A stretch of DNA of 64,000 bases from Murimonas intestini (lineage in GTDB: Bacteria > Bacillota > Clostridia > Lachnospirales > Lachnospiraceae), in contig NZ_JANKBI010000010.1 in NCBI RefSeq assembly GCF_024622195.1, forward strand, positions 1 to 64,000. Direction: 5' to 3'. Of this stretch, positions 9,062-17,951 are shown piece by piece. Position 1 is the stretch's first letter. Each line of letters starts with the position of its first letter. The notes beneath the pieces were generated by a model, which ran no database searches, was not told where the DNA came from, and saw only the letters and a program-made list of their open reading frames with translations. The translations under genes and the position numbers were made by a program.

Positions 9062-10036
9062 ATGGAAGAGAAAAAAAACACATTCACAGAAGAAAAGATT
9101 TTAAAGCCAAAAAGCGGCCTCGCTATGCTGCTCCTGTTAATTCTGGGGCTGGCAGCCAGCATCGGTCTCTTTATCCTGGGGGTTGCTGCTTTTGAGGAAG
9201 CCTCAGGAGTCTTCATTGCTGCCGGCATACTTTTATTTACGGTCTGCTGTATCGCATTCCCCGGCCTGAAGGTCATCAATCCTAATGAGGCACTTGTCCT
9301 TGCACTATTTGGTAATTATTACGGCACCTTAAAAAATGACGGATTTTTCTTCGTAAATCCGTTCTGCACCTCTATAAATCCCACCGTTAAAAGGTATGTG
9401 CAGGCTTCCGGCACAGGTGCCAACATCAATATCGGAGGAGAAGGCAGCAAAAAAGTTTCTTTAAAGACCATGACCCTGAACAACGAAAAGCAGAAAGTCA
9501 ACGATGAATTAGGCAATCCCATAGAGATCGGCACAGTTGTCATCTGGAAGGTGGAAAATGCCACAAAGGCTGTATTGAATGTTGAAAATTACAAACGATA
9601 CCTCTCTATCCAGTGTGATGCTATCACAAGAAACGCTGCCCGCAGATATCCTTATGACACCAGCGACGGAGGTGATGAAAGATCACTTCGCGGAAGCAGC
9701 CAGGAGGTAGCTGATATCATGAAGGGCGAGCTGCAGGAAAAGGTAGAAGCTGCGGGAATCCGTATTCTGGAAGTCCGCATCACCCACCTCTCCTACGCTC
9801 CTGAAATAGCCTCAGCCATGCTCCAGAGACAGCAGGCTGCAGCCATCATCGATGCCCGCCAGAAAATCGTGGAAGGCGCTGTAAGCATGGTTGAAATGGC
9901 TCTTGAAAAGCTCAGTGAGAATAATATCGTAGAGCTGGACGAGGAAAGAAAAGCCGCTATGGTCAGCAATCTTCTGGTAGTCCTCTGCGGAAATAAGGAT
10001 GCACAGCCTATCGTTAACAGCGGCTCTATTTATTGA
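9062..10036 (+). CDS. SPFH/Band 7 (stomatin-prohibitin-flotillin) domain membrane protein
   Basis: Two adjacent hydrophobic segments (about residues 20-42 and 47-65) anchor the protein. A Band 7 domain follows, with NPNEALVLALFGNYYGTLKNDGFF near residues 73-95 and a long amphipathic helical region ending in QQAAAIIDARQKIVEGAVSMVEMALEKL. Such proteins oligomerise on the inner membrane face as scaffolds; a specific client is not known. It is followed after 35 bases by a small ribbon-helix-helix gene, a pairing that looks co-transcribed. Confidence 0.85.
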   Translation: MEEKKNTFTEEKILKPKSGLAMLLLLILGLAASIGLFILGVAAFEEASGVFIAAGILLFTVCCIAFPGLKVINPNEALVLALFGNYYGTLKNDGFFFVNPFCTSINPTVKRYVQASGTGANINIGGEGSKKVSLKTMTLNNEKQKVNDELGNPIEIGTVVIWKVENATKAVLNVENYKRYLSIQCDAITRNAARRYPYDTSDGGDERSLRGSSQEVADIMKGELQEKVEAAGIRILEVRITHLSYAPEIASAMLQRQQAAAIIDARQKIVEGAVSMVEMALEKLSENNIVELDEERKAAMVSNLLVVLCGNKDAQPIVNSGSIY

Positions 10037-10071
10037 TAAGAACGTAACACTTTAGAAAGGTATGGTGGAGG

Positions 10072-10248
10072 ATGGAAGATCAGAAACAAAAAGAAAAAGC
10101 AAAGAAACAGGTTCCTCTCCGCCTGTCTGCCAGTCTCTGGAATGAGCTGGCCCAATGGGCAGAGGATGATTTCAGGTCAATCAACGGCCAGATTGAATAT
10201 CTGCTGACAGAATGTGTGAAATACCGCAAGAAAAAGAAAAATGACTGA
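10072..10248 (+). CDS. Small Arc/ribbon-helix-helix-like protein
   Basis: A 58-residue product starting MEDQKQKEKAKKQ, with the RHH-like stretch VPLRLSASLWNELAQWAEDD and then INGQIEYLLTECVK, and a Lys-rich tail. The beta strand (PLRL) plus two helices with a serine at the strand/helix turn match Arc/MetJ-type DNA-binding proteins. It starts 35 bases after the SPFH gene, with GGTGGAGG just before the ATG, so it is probably in the same transcript. There is no adjacent toxin gene, so a toxin-antitoxin role is not supported. Its function is unknown. Confidence 0.75.
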   Translation: MEDQKQKEKAKKQVPLRLSASLWNELAQWAEDDFRSINGQIEYLLTECVKYRKKKKND

Positions 10249-10385
10249 TCCGGGGGATGCTCCCAGTACAGACTAATCTGTTCCTTCATCGGAATGCGGA
10301 CTGTATGAGTAGTTGCCGGTTACCTTTCTCCAAAACATCTGGCGGGATATACGACTTTTTCTCACCTCTATTCTGAAAATAGAAA

Positions 10386-10424
10386 AGCCGAGGGACTTTC
10401 ATAATGAATGAAAATCTCTCGGCT
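10386..10424 (-). terminator. Terminator downstream of the DUF4143 ATPase gene
   Basis: AGCCGAGGGACTTTCAT pairs imperfectly with ATGAAAATCTCTCGGCT; on the minus strand UUUUC follows. The 10249-10482 gap holds only this hairpin as far as I can see. Confidence 0.7.
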
Positions 10425-10482
10425 ATTTAAAAATAATCTTTGATTACAACAATTCATGTGCTAACGATTTTGCAGGCTTGTT

Positions 10483-11682
10483 TTAATAATCCGCAGCCAA
10501 CAAAAAATCTGATAAATGCACAATCTTAACACCGTTGATATTTCCTGCGGCAAGTTCATCAAGAGTTACCACATATTTCGGGTAATGGTCTCTAATTTCA
10601 AGAAGATTGGCGATCTCCCGATCAGATTCCTCCGGCAGTCTGCGGCAAACCTGAACATAAATACGCTCGTCACGCTTCACTGCCACAAAATCAATCTCTT
10701 TGGTTTCATTTTTGCCAATATAAACCTCATAACCTCTTCTTCTAAGTTCGAAATACACGATATTTTCCAGCATAGCGGCAATCGATTTCGGATTGAAGCC
10801 CATAATACAGAATTTCAAAGAAACGTCAGCCAGATAGAATTTTTCCTGCGTTTTCAACACGGATTTTCTCTGCAAATCGTAGCGCTGGCAGCGATAAATC
10901 ACAAAAGCTTTCTCAAGCCATTCCAGATAATTATATACCGATTCAACAGAAAGGGAGCGCCCCTCGCTTTTCAGGAACTTCACGATAGCATTTGCAGAAA
11001 AAGTTTTACCCACATTCTCTACGATGTACTTTACAACACGGTTAAACAGTTCAAAATTTGTGATGTTATGCCGTTTTGTAATATCATTTGTGATAACTGA
11101 ATTATAAATACCTTCTACAATCTGATATGCCGAGTACTGGTCAAAGCTGCCAAGCGCAACAATCGGAAAGCCCCCCATACGGATATACTCATTCAAAAGC
11201 TCTTTGGGAGATTGACTGCTCTGCTTTTTGAAATCCAGATATTCTGCAAAGGACAGCGGATAAACAGGAATGGAAATATATCGTCCGGTCAGATAGGTGG
11301 AAATCTCACCTGACCTCAGCTTTGAATTGGAACCGGTCACATATATATCGGTATCTGCATTTTCAAGCAAGCTGTTGACGGCTTTCTCCCAACCGTCGAT
11401 TTCCTGTACTTCGTCCAGCAAAAGGTAGTAACGACCGTCTCCAGTCATTTGTTCTTTGATGCCTTGATACATTGCTTTATCGGTCATACCGTCGTCAAAA
11501 TCTTCCGATGTATAGCGCATACTGATAATATGCTCTGCGGCAATGCCGTTTTTCAGCAGATCGTCTCTCAGCATTTCTAAAATTGTGGATTTTCCGCAGC
11601 GTCGGATTCCAGCCAGTATTTTTACAAGCGGAACATCACGGTAAGTTTTCAGCCTATCCATATATTGCGGCCTGATAATCAT
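10483..11682 (-). CDS. AAA-type ATPase with DUF4143 domain
   Basis: A 399-residue ATPase. The N-terminal half has Walker A GIRRCGKST (about residues 26-34), Walker B LLLDEVQEI and sensor VTGSNSKL. The C-terminal DUF4143 region resembles a PD-(D/E)xK-type fold (YFELRRRGYEVYIGKNETKEIDFVAV). Genes of this family are common, mobile and stand alone; the function is not established. Start at the ATG of MIIRPQYMDRL, behind AAAGGAGG. It is an AT-richer island between housekeeping-type neighbours, suggesting later acquisition. Confidence 0.85.
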   Translation of the reverse strand: MIIRPQYMDRLKTYRDVPLVKILAGIRRCGKSTILEMLRDDLLKNGIAAEHIISMRYTSEDFDDGMTDKAMYQGIKEQMTGDGRYYLLLDEVQEIDGWEKAVNSLLENADTDIYVTGSNSKLRSGEISTYLTGRYISIPVYPLSFAEYLDFKKQSSQSPKELLNEYIRMGGFPIVALGSFDQYSAYQIVEGIYNSVITNDITKRHNITNFELFNRVVKYIVENVGKTFSANAIVKFLKSEGRSLSVESVYNYLEWLEKAFVIYRCQRYDLQRKSVLKTQEKFYLADVSLKFCIMGFNPKSIAAMLENIVYFELRRRGYEVYIGKNETKEIDFVAVKRDERIYVQVCRRLPEESDREIANLLEIRDHYPKYVVTLDELAAGNINGVKIVHLSDFLLAADY

Positions 11683-11850
11683 ATAATCGCCTCCTTTGAT
11701 CCTACTAAAAGTATACCAAAAAAGCTTCAAGAATATCAATAGTTTTTACTTGAATTTCGGAAAAACTTTCTATTATTTAAAACTTTTTCATACAGCAAAC
11801 TAATGTGATTTAAATAAACTTTCTAGATATATGGTGAGATTCCAAAGTAT

Positions 11851-11917
11851 GGAGGGATTTTCATGCACTATGCACGAAAACACCTCGCGGAACATTGGAA
11901 GGCCGAACTGTTACGAG
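11851..11917 (-). repeat. Interspersed palindromic repeat, copy A
   Basis: On the minus strand it reads GTTCCGCGAGGTGTTTTCGTGC, with the returning arm GCATGAAAATCC. It is a clear relative of the copies near 16.05, 32.95, 36.53 and 63.85 kb. It shares with copy D a longer flank containing GTAACAGTTC and GGCCTTCCA. It lies between the DUF4143 gene and the guaB promoter. Confidence 0.75.
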
Positions 11918-11943
11918 GTCTTACTATTTTTTAATACTTTTTC

Positions 11944-11972
11944 TTGACAATAAGATTTCATTTGCTTATAAT
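11944..11972 (+). promoter_or_regulatory. guaB promoter
   Basis: Perfect consensus TTGACA (11944-11949), 17-base spacer, TATAAT (11967-11972). The gene starts 258 bases further on, so the transcript has an about 250-base leader. Confidence 0.85.
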
Positions 11973-12009
11973 CAATTAATTATACAATTATCCCCGTGAC
12001 GAACAAGGA

Positions 12010-12152
12010 GGTGAAAAAATATAGTATTCACCGCAAAAAATCTGCTAAATCTCAATTGCCGGTCAAAAATCCGCGGCTGGTCTAATTCCGTTACTGTCGC
12101 TGCCCGCGGGAATAAAATCTATATGCAGAAGTGCATAATGCTGAATTTGCGG
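12010..12152 (+). promoter_or_regulatory. Structured 5' leader of guaB (candidate cis-regulatory RNA)
   Basis: Nested complementarity visible by eye: GGTGAA (12010-12015) with TTCACC (12027-12032); CCGCAAA (12031-12037) with TTTGCGG (12146-12152); TCTGC (12041-12045) with GCAGA (12125-12129); CCGCGG (12071-12076) with CCGCGG (12104-12109). The last three nest as one folded domain, and the first hairpin competes with the outer stem by two bases. I see none of the conserved cores of purine, PRPP or other riboswitches I know, and no T-box motif. Confidence 0.5.
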
Positions 12153-12229
12153 CGTCAAGACATCACAATTGTATTAATGTCCGAGTAACTAATTGCAAAT
12201 GTTTCTAAAAAAACAAGGAGAAAAATAAC

Positions 12230-13732
12230 ATGGCAATCTATATCAATGAACCGTCACATACCTTTGGGGAATACCTGCTCATACCAGGCTATTCGTCTGT
12301 CAAATGCATTCCCTCTAATGTAGATCTGACAACGCCTTTAGTTAAATTCAAAAAAGGTGAAGCTCCCGCAATCTCATTAAATATACCCATGACCTCTGCT
12401 ATCATGCAGTCTGTGTCTGACAATAACATGGCAGTCGCCCTGGCCAGAGAGGGTGGACTGTCTTTTATTTATGGTTCACAGTCTATTGAAAGCCAGGCAC
12501 AGATGATCACAAAAGTAAAGGGCTACAGGGCCGGTTTTGTCATCAGTGATTCTAACGTGCGCCCGGAGAGTACTTTAGCTGATGTGCTTGAACTCAAAGA
12601 TAAGACAGGACATTCCACTATGGCCGTTACAGATGACGGAAGTCCCACAGGCAGGCTTCTGGGCATTATCACAAGCCGCGACTACCGCATCAGCCGGATG
12701 GCCCCGGATACCAGAGCCGAAGATTTTATGACCAGATTTGAAGATCTTGTCTGTGCAGGAGAGAGTACTACATTAAAAGAAGCAAACGATATAATCTGGG
12801 AACACAAGCTGAATTGCCTGCCTGTCATTGACAATGACCAGAGGTTAGTTTCCTTGGTCTTCAGAAAAGATTATAATGAGCATAAGACAAATGAAAGTGA
12901 GCTTATTGACGGCTCAAAAAGATATATAGTTGGAGCCGGGATCAATACACGTGATTATGAAAAGCGAATCACTGCGCTGCTTAAGGCCGGTGCAGATGTT
13001 CTCTGCATCGACAGCTCCGAGGGTTATTCAGAGTGGCAGAAGATCGTCCTGGATCATGTCCGAAAAAACTATGGGGACACTGTAAAAATAGGGGCAGGAA
13101 ATGTAGTTGATAAGGATGGATTCCGCTTTCTGGCTGAAGCAGGAGCTGATTTCGTTAAGGTGGGAATAGGCGGAGGCGCCATCTGCATCACAAGAGAGCA
13201 GAAAGGGATAGGCCGCGGCCAGGCGACTGCGCTGATAGAGGTCTCTAAAGCCCGGGATGAGTATTACCAGGAGACAGGCGTATACATCCCCATCTGCTCT
13301 GACGGCGGTATTGTGCATGATTATCACATTACACTGGCGCTTGCAATGGGCGCTGACTTCTTGATGCTGGGAAGATATTTTGCCAGGTTTGACGAGAGTC
13401 CCACAAAGAAAGTAAATATTAATGGAAGCTATATGAAAGAATACTGGGGCGAGGGCAGCGCAAGGGCCAGAAACTGGCAGAGATATGATCTGGGCGGCGA
13501 TGCCAGGCTTTCCTTTGAGGAGGGGGTAGATTCCCTCGTACCATATGCAGGCAGCCTGAAAGATAATGTAGGCCTGTCCCTGAGCAAGGTCCGCTCTACC
13601 ATGTGCAACTGCGGCTGTCTGTCGATTCCGGAACTGCAGAAGAATGCCAAGATCACATTGATCTCCTCCACAAGTATTGTAGAGGGCGGGGCACATGATG
13701 TGGTGCTTAAAAACGACAGTAAAATTTTGTAA
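12230..13732 (+). CDS. guaB: Inosine-5'-monophosphate dehydrogenase
   Basis: Oxidises IMP to XMP with NAD, the first committed step to GMP. The 500-residue TIM-barrel protein has a CBS pair at about 100-220, the IMP-binding GAGN, and the catalytic loop GIGGGAICITREQKGIGRGQ with the catalytic Cys at about 319. This is followed by SDGGIVHDYH and LMLGRYFA. The mobile flap reads YWGEGSARARNWQRYDLGGD, clearly different from the YRGMGS type of the commonest bacterial IMPDH, but the catalytic Cys and binding loops are kept. The ATG is preceded by AAGGAG. It stands alone, without guaA. Confidence 0.88.
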   Translation: MAIYINEPSHTFGEYLLIPGYSSVKCIPSNVDLTTPLVKFKKGEAPAISLNIPMTSAIMQSVSDNNMAVALAREGGLSFIYGSQSIESQAQMITKVKGYRAGFVISDSNVRPESTLADVLELKDKTGHSTMAVTDDGSPTGRLLGIITSRDYRISRMAPDTRAEDFMTRFEDLVCAGESTTLKEANDIIWEHKLNCLPVIDNDQRLVSLVFRKDYNEHKTNESELIDGSKRYIVGAGINTRDYEKRITALLKAGADVLCIDSSEGYSEWQKIVLDHVRKNYGDTVKIGAGNVVDKDGFRFLAEAGADFVKVGIGGGAICITREQKGIGRGQATALIEVSKARDEYYQETGVYIPICSDGGIVHDYHITLALAMGADFLMLGRYFARFDESPTKKVNINGSYMKEYWGEGSARARNWQRYDLGGDARLSFEEGVDSLVPYAGSLKDNVGLSLSKVRSTMCNCGCLSIPELQKNAKITLISSTSIVEGGAHDVVLKNDSKIL

Positions 13733-13790
13733 CTGTAAAGATACTGAACAGTTATAAAGTTTTATAATTATCTACTGCAGAGTTTCAAGA

Positions 13791-13837
13791 ACGCCGGCCG
13801 CATCCGGGGTATACTCCCCCGGTGCGGCCGGCGTTTT
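13791..13837. terminator. Strong GC-rich hairpin after guaB
   Basis: ACGCCGGCCGCA (13791-13802) pairs perfectly with TGCGGCCGGCGT (13823-13834), with a second CCGGGG/CCCCGG stem inside, followed by TTTT. It lies between convergent guaB and the AraC gene and could serve both. Confidence 0.8.
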
Positions 13838-13911
13838 CAAATAAACATACTGTGACCCGGCTTCGTCCAGCGTCCGAATGGTGCTGGATTTTTCTCCGTG
13901 CATTCTCTGTT

Positions 13912-14802
13912 CTATACCGTCTGTTCAGAATATACCTTAAATTCCCTAGGAGACATATCGTATGCCTTCTTAAAGTTTCTGAAAAACGAAGAGTAATCTG
14001 CAAATCCACAGCTTTTGTACACATCAGATATGGGACAGCCCTTCCAGATCTCCTCACACGCATGGAGCAGTCTCTTCTTGATGATAAAATCATGGACTGT
14101 CATACCTGTAACAGTCTTGAAGCTGCGCAGGAACTGGTATTTTGTCATGCCGGTGAGGTCCGCCAGCTCATCAATGATGATCGGGTCTGAAATATGGCTG
14201 TCAATATGTTCAAACACCAGCTTCATCATATCATTTGTGGTTGTCTCTTCTTCCTGGAACTGAAATCCCCGCCTGGCGCACAGCCGGTTCAGATACACAA
14301 AAAACAGCGTCAGATATGATTTTTCTATGAGCATCTGCTCAGCGTCTATCCCGTCCTTTGTGGAAACGCCGAATAAGATCTGGAACAGATAATCTGCCAG
14401 CTTATCCTCGTGATGTGCCGGGAAATGATATGCCGGTGCGCCCTCCATAGAAAAGCACGCACTCAGGTCCACTCCCGCTCCTGAAAGTTCATTCAGAAAT
14501 TCTTTTGTGACCCAGAGCAGCACGCGTTTAGAATCCTCATGCTTATTCTCCACATACTGATAATGGTGCATATGATTCCTGTCTATCAGAAGAAAGTCTC
14601 CTTTCTTCAGGTAGTAGGTAGTATTATCAATGAGACAGGCAAACTCTCCCGCCGCAATATACAGTAGCTCATAGAAATTGTGAAAATGGATCTGCATGGC
14701 TCCTGTGGGCACACCGTACTTTTCCATTATTTCAAAATTATCATTCAGCATATACTGACGTTCATCTTCAGGCTCCATCAAATGAGTATTTGAACGATTC
14801 AT
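13912..14802 (-). CDS. AraC-family transcriptional regulator
   Basis: A 296-residue protein. The N-terminal half is a cupin sensor domain (IHFHNFYELLYIAAGEF, KKGDFLLIDRNHMHHY) and the C-terminal about 100 residues form two helix-turn-helix motifs (IIDELADLTGMTKYQFLRSFK and PISDVYKSCGFADYSSFFRNFKK). The ATG is preceded by GGAGGAG. It lies 47 bases after the alcohol dehydrogenase and is the last gene of the GH67/importer gene string, so it is the likely local activator responding to a xylan-derived sugar. The ligand is inferred, not shown. Confidence 0.88.
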   Translation of the reverse strand: MNRSNTHLMEPEDERQYMLNDNFEIMEKYGVPTGAMQIHFHNFYELLYIAAGEFACLIDNTTYYLKKGDFLLIDRNHMHHYQYVENKHEDSKRVLLWVTKEFLNELSGAGVDLSACFSMEGAPAYHFPAHHEDKLADYLFQILFGVSTKDGIDAEQMLIEKSYLTLFFVYLNRLCARRGFQFQEEETTTNDMMKLVFEHIDSHISDPIIIDELADLTGMTKYQFLRSFKTVTGMTVHDFIIKKRLLHACEEIWKGCPISDVYKSCGFADYSSFFRNFKKAYDMSPREFKVYSEQTV

Positions 14803-14849
14803 TTAGTCTCCTCCATATCAGCTGCACGATGGCGGATGTCCGGGACTTG

Positions 14850-15893
14850 CTAAATCCTGATGACACCTTTTACGATATCCGCTTTATTTTTCACGCAGGC
14901 ATCAAGTGCAGTCTGGATGTCATCCAGCTCAAAGTAATTTGTGACTATATTTTTTATGTTTATTTTTCCTGAGGCAACAGCATCTATTGCCGTAGGATAA
15001 ATATTGCGGTAGCGGAACACTGTTTTAAAATTCAGTTCCTTATCAAGCGCCATGCCAATCGGCAGTGTCATCTCTCCTGTAGCGCTGTATCCCACAAATA
15101 CGACCGTTGCACCCTTTTTAGCTCCTTTTATCAGCTGTGAGGCTGTGATCTGGGTTCCTGCTGTCTCAATACCCAAATCAAATCCACGTCCATCTGTCAG
15201 TTCCCTGATCCTTGCCGGAGTATCCTCTTCCCTTCCATTGATCACTGCATCTGCCCCCAGCTCCAGAGCTTTTTGAAGACGTTTCTCCATCACATCCACC
15301 ACGATGACTTTAGATACGCCCATTGCCTTCAGGGACAGGAGGCTTACAAGGCCTATACATCCGGCGCCTGTGACTACTGCTGTCTGTCCCAGACGTGCAC
15401 CGCCCTGGGAGGCTGCATGCATACCCACAGCCAGAGGTTCTATCAGCGCCCCTTCCATGGTGCTTACATTCTCCGGAAGCTTGAAGCAAAGCCCCGCTTC
15501 ATGTGCCACATATTCCTGAAACACACCGTCCACAGGGGGAGTTGCAAAAAAGATGACATCTTCACAGAGATTGTACTTGCCCTGCTTGCAGAACTCACAC
15601 TCTCCGCATGTCTTTCCGGGTTCCAGAGCTACCCTGTCCCCGGGTTTTAAATGCTTCACCTTCGCCCCTGTCTCCACAACAGTGCCGCCTGCCTCATGCC
15701 CCAGAACAAACGGCGGCTTTACGATAAAATCACCGATCCTCCCTGATTCATAATAGTGCAGGTCTGAACCGCATATCCCCACATATTCAACCTTTACAAG
15801 AACTTCATTTTCCCTGGGCTGCGGGATGGGCCTCTCCTGGATCTCTACTTTCATGAGATCTGTCATCACTGCCGTTTTCATTGTACCTTCCAT
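14850..15893 (-). CDS. Zinc-dependent alcohol dehydrogenase, sorbitol/xylitol dehydrogenase-like
   Basis: Medium-chain dehydrogenase of 347 residues. Catalytic zinc ligands are in GICGSDLHYY and LGHEAGG. The structural zinc lobe is GKTCGECEFCKQGKYNLC with four cysteines; the Rossmann motif is VTGAGCIGLVSLL with an Asp at the end of the next strand, suggesting NAD. The resemblance is to polyol dehydrogenases (L-iditol/xylitol). Start chosen at ATG MEGTMKTAV with GGAGG 8 bases upstream. In this locus it probably oxidises a polyol or reduces a ketose from pentose breakdown; the true substrate is open. Confidence 0.82.
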   Translation of the reverse strand: MEGTMKTAVMTDLMKVEIQERPIPQPRENEVLVKVEYVGICGSDLHYYESGRIGDFIVKPPFVLGHEAGGTVVETGAKVKHLKPGDRVALEPGKTCGECEFCKQGKYNLCEDVIFFATPPVDGVFQEYVAHEAGLCFKLPENVSTMEGALIEPLAVGMHAASQGGARLGQTAVVTGAGCIGLVSLLSLKAMGVSKVIVVDVMEKRLQKALELGADAVINGREEDTPARIRELTDGRGFDLGIETAGTQITASQLIKGAKKGATVVFVGYSATGEMTLPIGMALDKELNFKTVFRYRNIYPTAIDAVASGKINIKNIVTNYFELDDIQTALDACVKNKADIVKGVIRI

Positions 15894-16020
15894 AATTGTA
15901 TCCTCCTTTTTTAATACCTTCATAGTTACATGCGGACAGCATGAAAAGGACCGCACACTTACGCAGTCCTTTCCCCCGGCCCCATTATCACTGCCGGCAA
16001 TGACAATGGATCGTCTGAAA

Positions 16021-16090
16021 ATTACTGTTCACGATCCACTGTCCTGCCAGGTGTTTTCGTGTGTATTTTGCACGAAAATCCTGAGAGCCG
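16021..16090 (+). repeat. Interspersed palindromic repeat, copy B
   Basis: Contains TTACTGTTCAC, then the palindromic core GTGTTTTCGTG / CACGAAAATCC. It lies in the gap between the lipoprotein gene and the dehydrogenase gene. Compare copies A, C, D and E. Confidence 0.8.
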
Positions 16091-16108
16091 GAGATATTCT
16101 CTTTATAA

Positions 16109-17842
16109 TTACATTCCCAGAATATCCTTTGTATCATTAAATATTTCATTGACCTGATCTGTATATTTTGTGCTGCCCTTTGACTCACAGTCTGACACGT
16201 AGGAATCCCAGTCCTTGTCAATGTCTCTCTTGCCTGTAATGAACTCAAGGGCCGCTGTGTTTACATAGTCCATAAGAGATACCTTGATCAGGTTCAGATC
16301 TTCCTTCTGCATCTCATCTGCAAGTACAGGAGGTGTCAGCTGCTGGTTCACCTTATTTGCATTGATCCTCTCGTTCCATTCTTTCTCAGCATCTGTGAAC
16401 TTTGAGAGCTGTATATCTACATTTCCGCCGTATGCGAACACTCCGCCGCCAAATCCATAGTCTACATTCAGCTGCTTTGATGCGCCCGGATTAAATCCAT
16501 TGAAGTAGATATCAGAATTCAGTGTGATATTTCCTTTGTCATCCTTTGTGTAAGTCTCACCCTCTACGCCCCACTGTGTCAGTTCATGTCCTTCATCTGA
16601 GTACCACAGCCAGTCAATGAAACGGAGCATTTTGATAAATCCTTCTTCGCCCAGGTCATCAAGCGCGTTCTTTGTGATCACGATACCATTTTCCAGACGT
16701 CCTGCAGCACTTGAGACTTTCAGATTGCCTTTTGGTCCTGACGGTGTTGTCATGAAATAAAGGTCAGCATCCTCTACCTGCATCTTATTCTGTGACTGGA
16801 TGTCTGAGAGTATCTGGTAATTTGATGAGAGTACATAGGAATCACCGCGGAAGAATTTGGCCTGTGCCTGCTGGCTGTCCTGTGTAAATGTCTCTGGGTC
16901 AAGGATACCTTCCTTGTAGAGTTTATTAAAGTATTTCAGGAATTCTTTGTAATCCTCTGTAGTATCTGCAAAATAAAATTCATTTTTCTCAAAGTCAAAC
17001 TTCATACCGTCCTGGAGTCCCCAGTCGCCGCCGTCTGCTGAATTTCCGGCCTTTACGCCGTAGACATTTGCTGCCAGGTTCATGGCGCAGCCTAACTGGA
17101 ACTGGTCAGACCAGATATTATCTTTGCCCGTGTGCTCCTGCACCTTCTTCAGCGCATCATAGAAATCTTCCCATGTCCATTCAGCTTCCTTGCTCATATC
17201 CACCCCGGCCGCTTCGAATACATCCTTGCGGATAATCAGGGAGTAGCCTCCTGCCACTGATTCCCACATACCGGGCAGCCTGTAGTACTTTCCGTCAGAT
17301 GCAAGCATCTGCTTTAAGTCCTCTTCCATGCCCCATTCCTTCACCTGCTTCTGGTAATTTGGCATATACTGTACCCAGTCGCTGACCGCTATGATCTGTC
17401 CGCTGTCCTCATATGGCTTGGAATCATAGATCTTCGGAACGATATACGGCGCACTTCCGCTGTTTACTGCTGCTGTCACCTTGGCGTTGTAATCTGTCCT
17501 TGCCACGGAAGTAAGTTTAAATGTAACATTTGCCTTTTCCTCAATGGCGCTCCAGATCCTCCAGTCATCCTTCATAGGATAATTCTCATGGTCTGAGAAC
17601 ATCATGGTATACTGTACTGGCTCGTCTGAGTGGAAGGTCACGTCCTCCCCGTATTCATAGCCCAGATCGTTTTCTGCCGCATCTGTCCCGGCAGCGTCTG
17701 TTCCTGCCGCTTCTGATGACGCTGCATCTGCTGCGGAAGTTTCACCTTTTCCGCCTGAAGCTGATTCAGAACCGCCTCCGCATGCTGTCAGTGTTCCTGC
17801 CATGACTAAAGCCATTGTCAGTGCTGCTAATCTTTTTTTCAT
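16109..17842 (-). CDS. ABC transporter substrate-binding lipoprotein (LplA-like, oligosaccharide)
   Basis: A 577-residue extracellular sugar-binding protein of the large LplA type. The signal peptide MKKRLAALTMALVMAGTLTAC ends in a lipobox (LTAC), followed by a Gly/Ser/Ala-rich linker and a SBP_bac_1 fold. ATG start behind AAGGAGG. Two LplB/LplC-like permeases lie upstream and GH67 beyond them; the Paenibacillus aldouronate-utilisation cluster has the same combination. I therefore infer uptake of methylglucuronoxylo-oligosaccharides. No ATPase gene is present in the window; such systems usually share a general MsmX-type ATPase. Confidence 0.85.
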   Translation of the reverse strand: MKKRLAALTMALVMAGTLTACGGGSESASGGKGETSAADAASSEAAGTDAAGTDAAENDLGYEYGEDVTFHSDEPVQYTMMFSDHENYPMKDDWRIWSAIEEKANVTFKLTSVARTDYNAKVTAAVNSGSAPYIVPKIYDSKPYEDSGQIIAVSDWVQYMPNYQKQVKEWGMEEDLKQMLASDGKYYRLPGMWESVAGGYSLIIRKDVFEAAGVDMSKEAEWTWEDFYDALKKVQEHTGKDNIWSDQFQLGCAMNLAANVYGVKAGNSADGGDWGLQDGMKFDFEKNEFYFADTTEDYKEFLKYFNKLYKEGILDPETFTQDSQQAQAKFFRGDSYVLSSNYQILSDIQSQNKMQVEDADLYFMTTPSGPKGNLKVSSAAGRLENGIVITKNALDDLGEEGFIKMLRFIDWLWYSDEGHELTQWGVEGETYTKDDKGNITLNSDIYFNGFNPGASKQLNVDYGFGGGVFAYGGNVDIQLSKFTDAEKEWNERINANKVNQQLTPPVLADEMQKEDLNLIKVSLMDYVNTAALEFITGKRDIDKDWDSYVSDCESKGSTKYTDQVNEIFNDTKDILGM

Positions 17843-17869
17843 ATCTGTTTTCCTCCTTAATTTATAAAC

Positions 17870-17907
17870 ACAGCCGGCCGCCGTTGGCATACCGCGCCGC
17901 CGGCTGT
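17870..17907 (-). promoter_or_regulatory. Intercistronic stem-loop before the lipoprotein gene
   Basis: ACAGCCGGC (17870-17878) pairs with GCCGGCTGT (17899-17907), between the permease stop and the binding-protein start, with no U-run. Such hairpins commonly stabilise or separate the abundant binding-protein message. Confidence 0.55.
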
Positions 17908-17951
17908 ATATATCTGTTTACTCTGCGGCTGTATTGCCGCGTGGTCAGTTG

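Noticed and set aside
10072..10248. Antitoxin of a type II toxin-antitoxin pair
   Set aside because: The RHH-like fold suggested this, but the neighbours are an SPFH protein and a terminator; no toxin gene is adjacent.
12012..12086. A 24-codon GTG-started open frame in the guaB leader (basic peptide)
   Set aside because: The GTG overlaps the AAGGAGG itself, leaving no spacing for initiation. The region is better explained as folded RNA.
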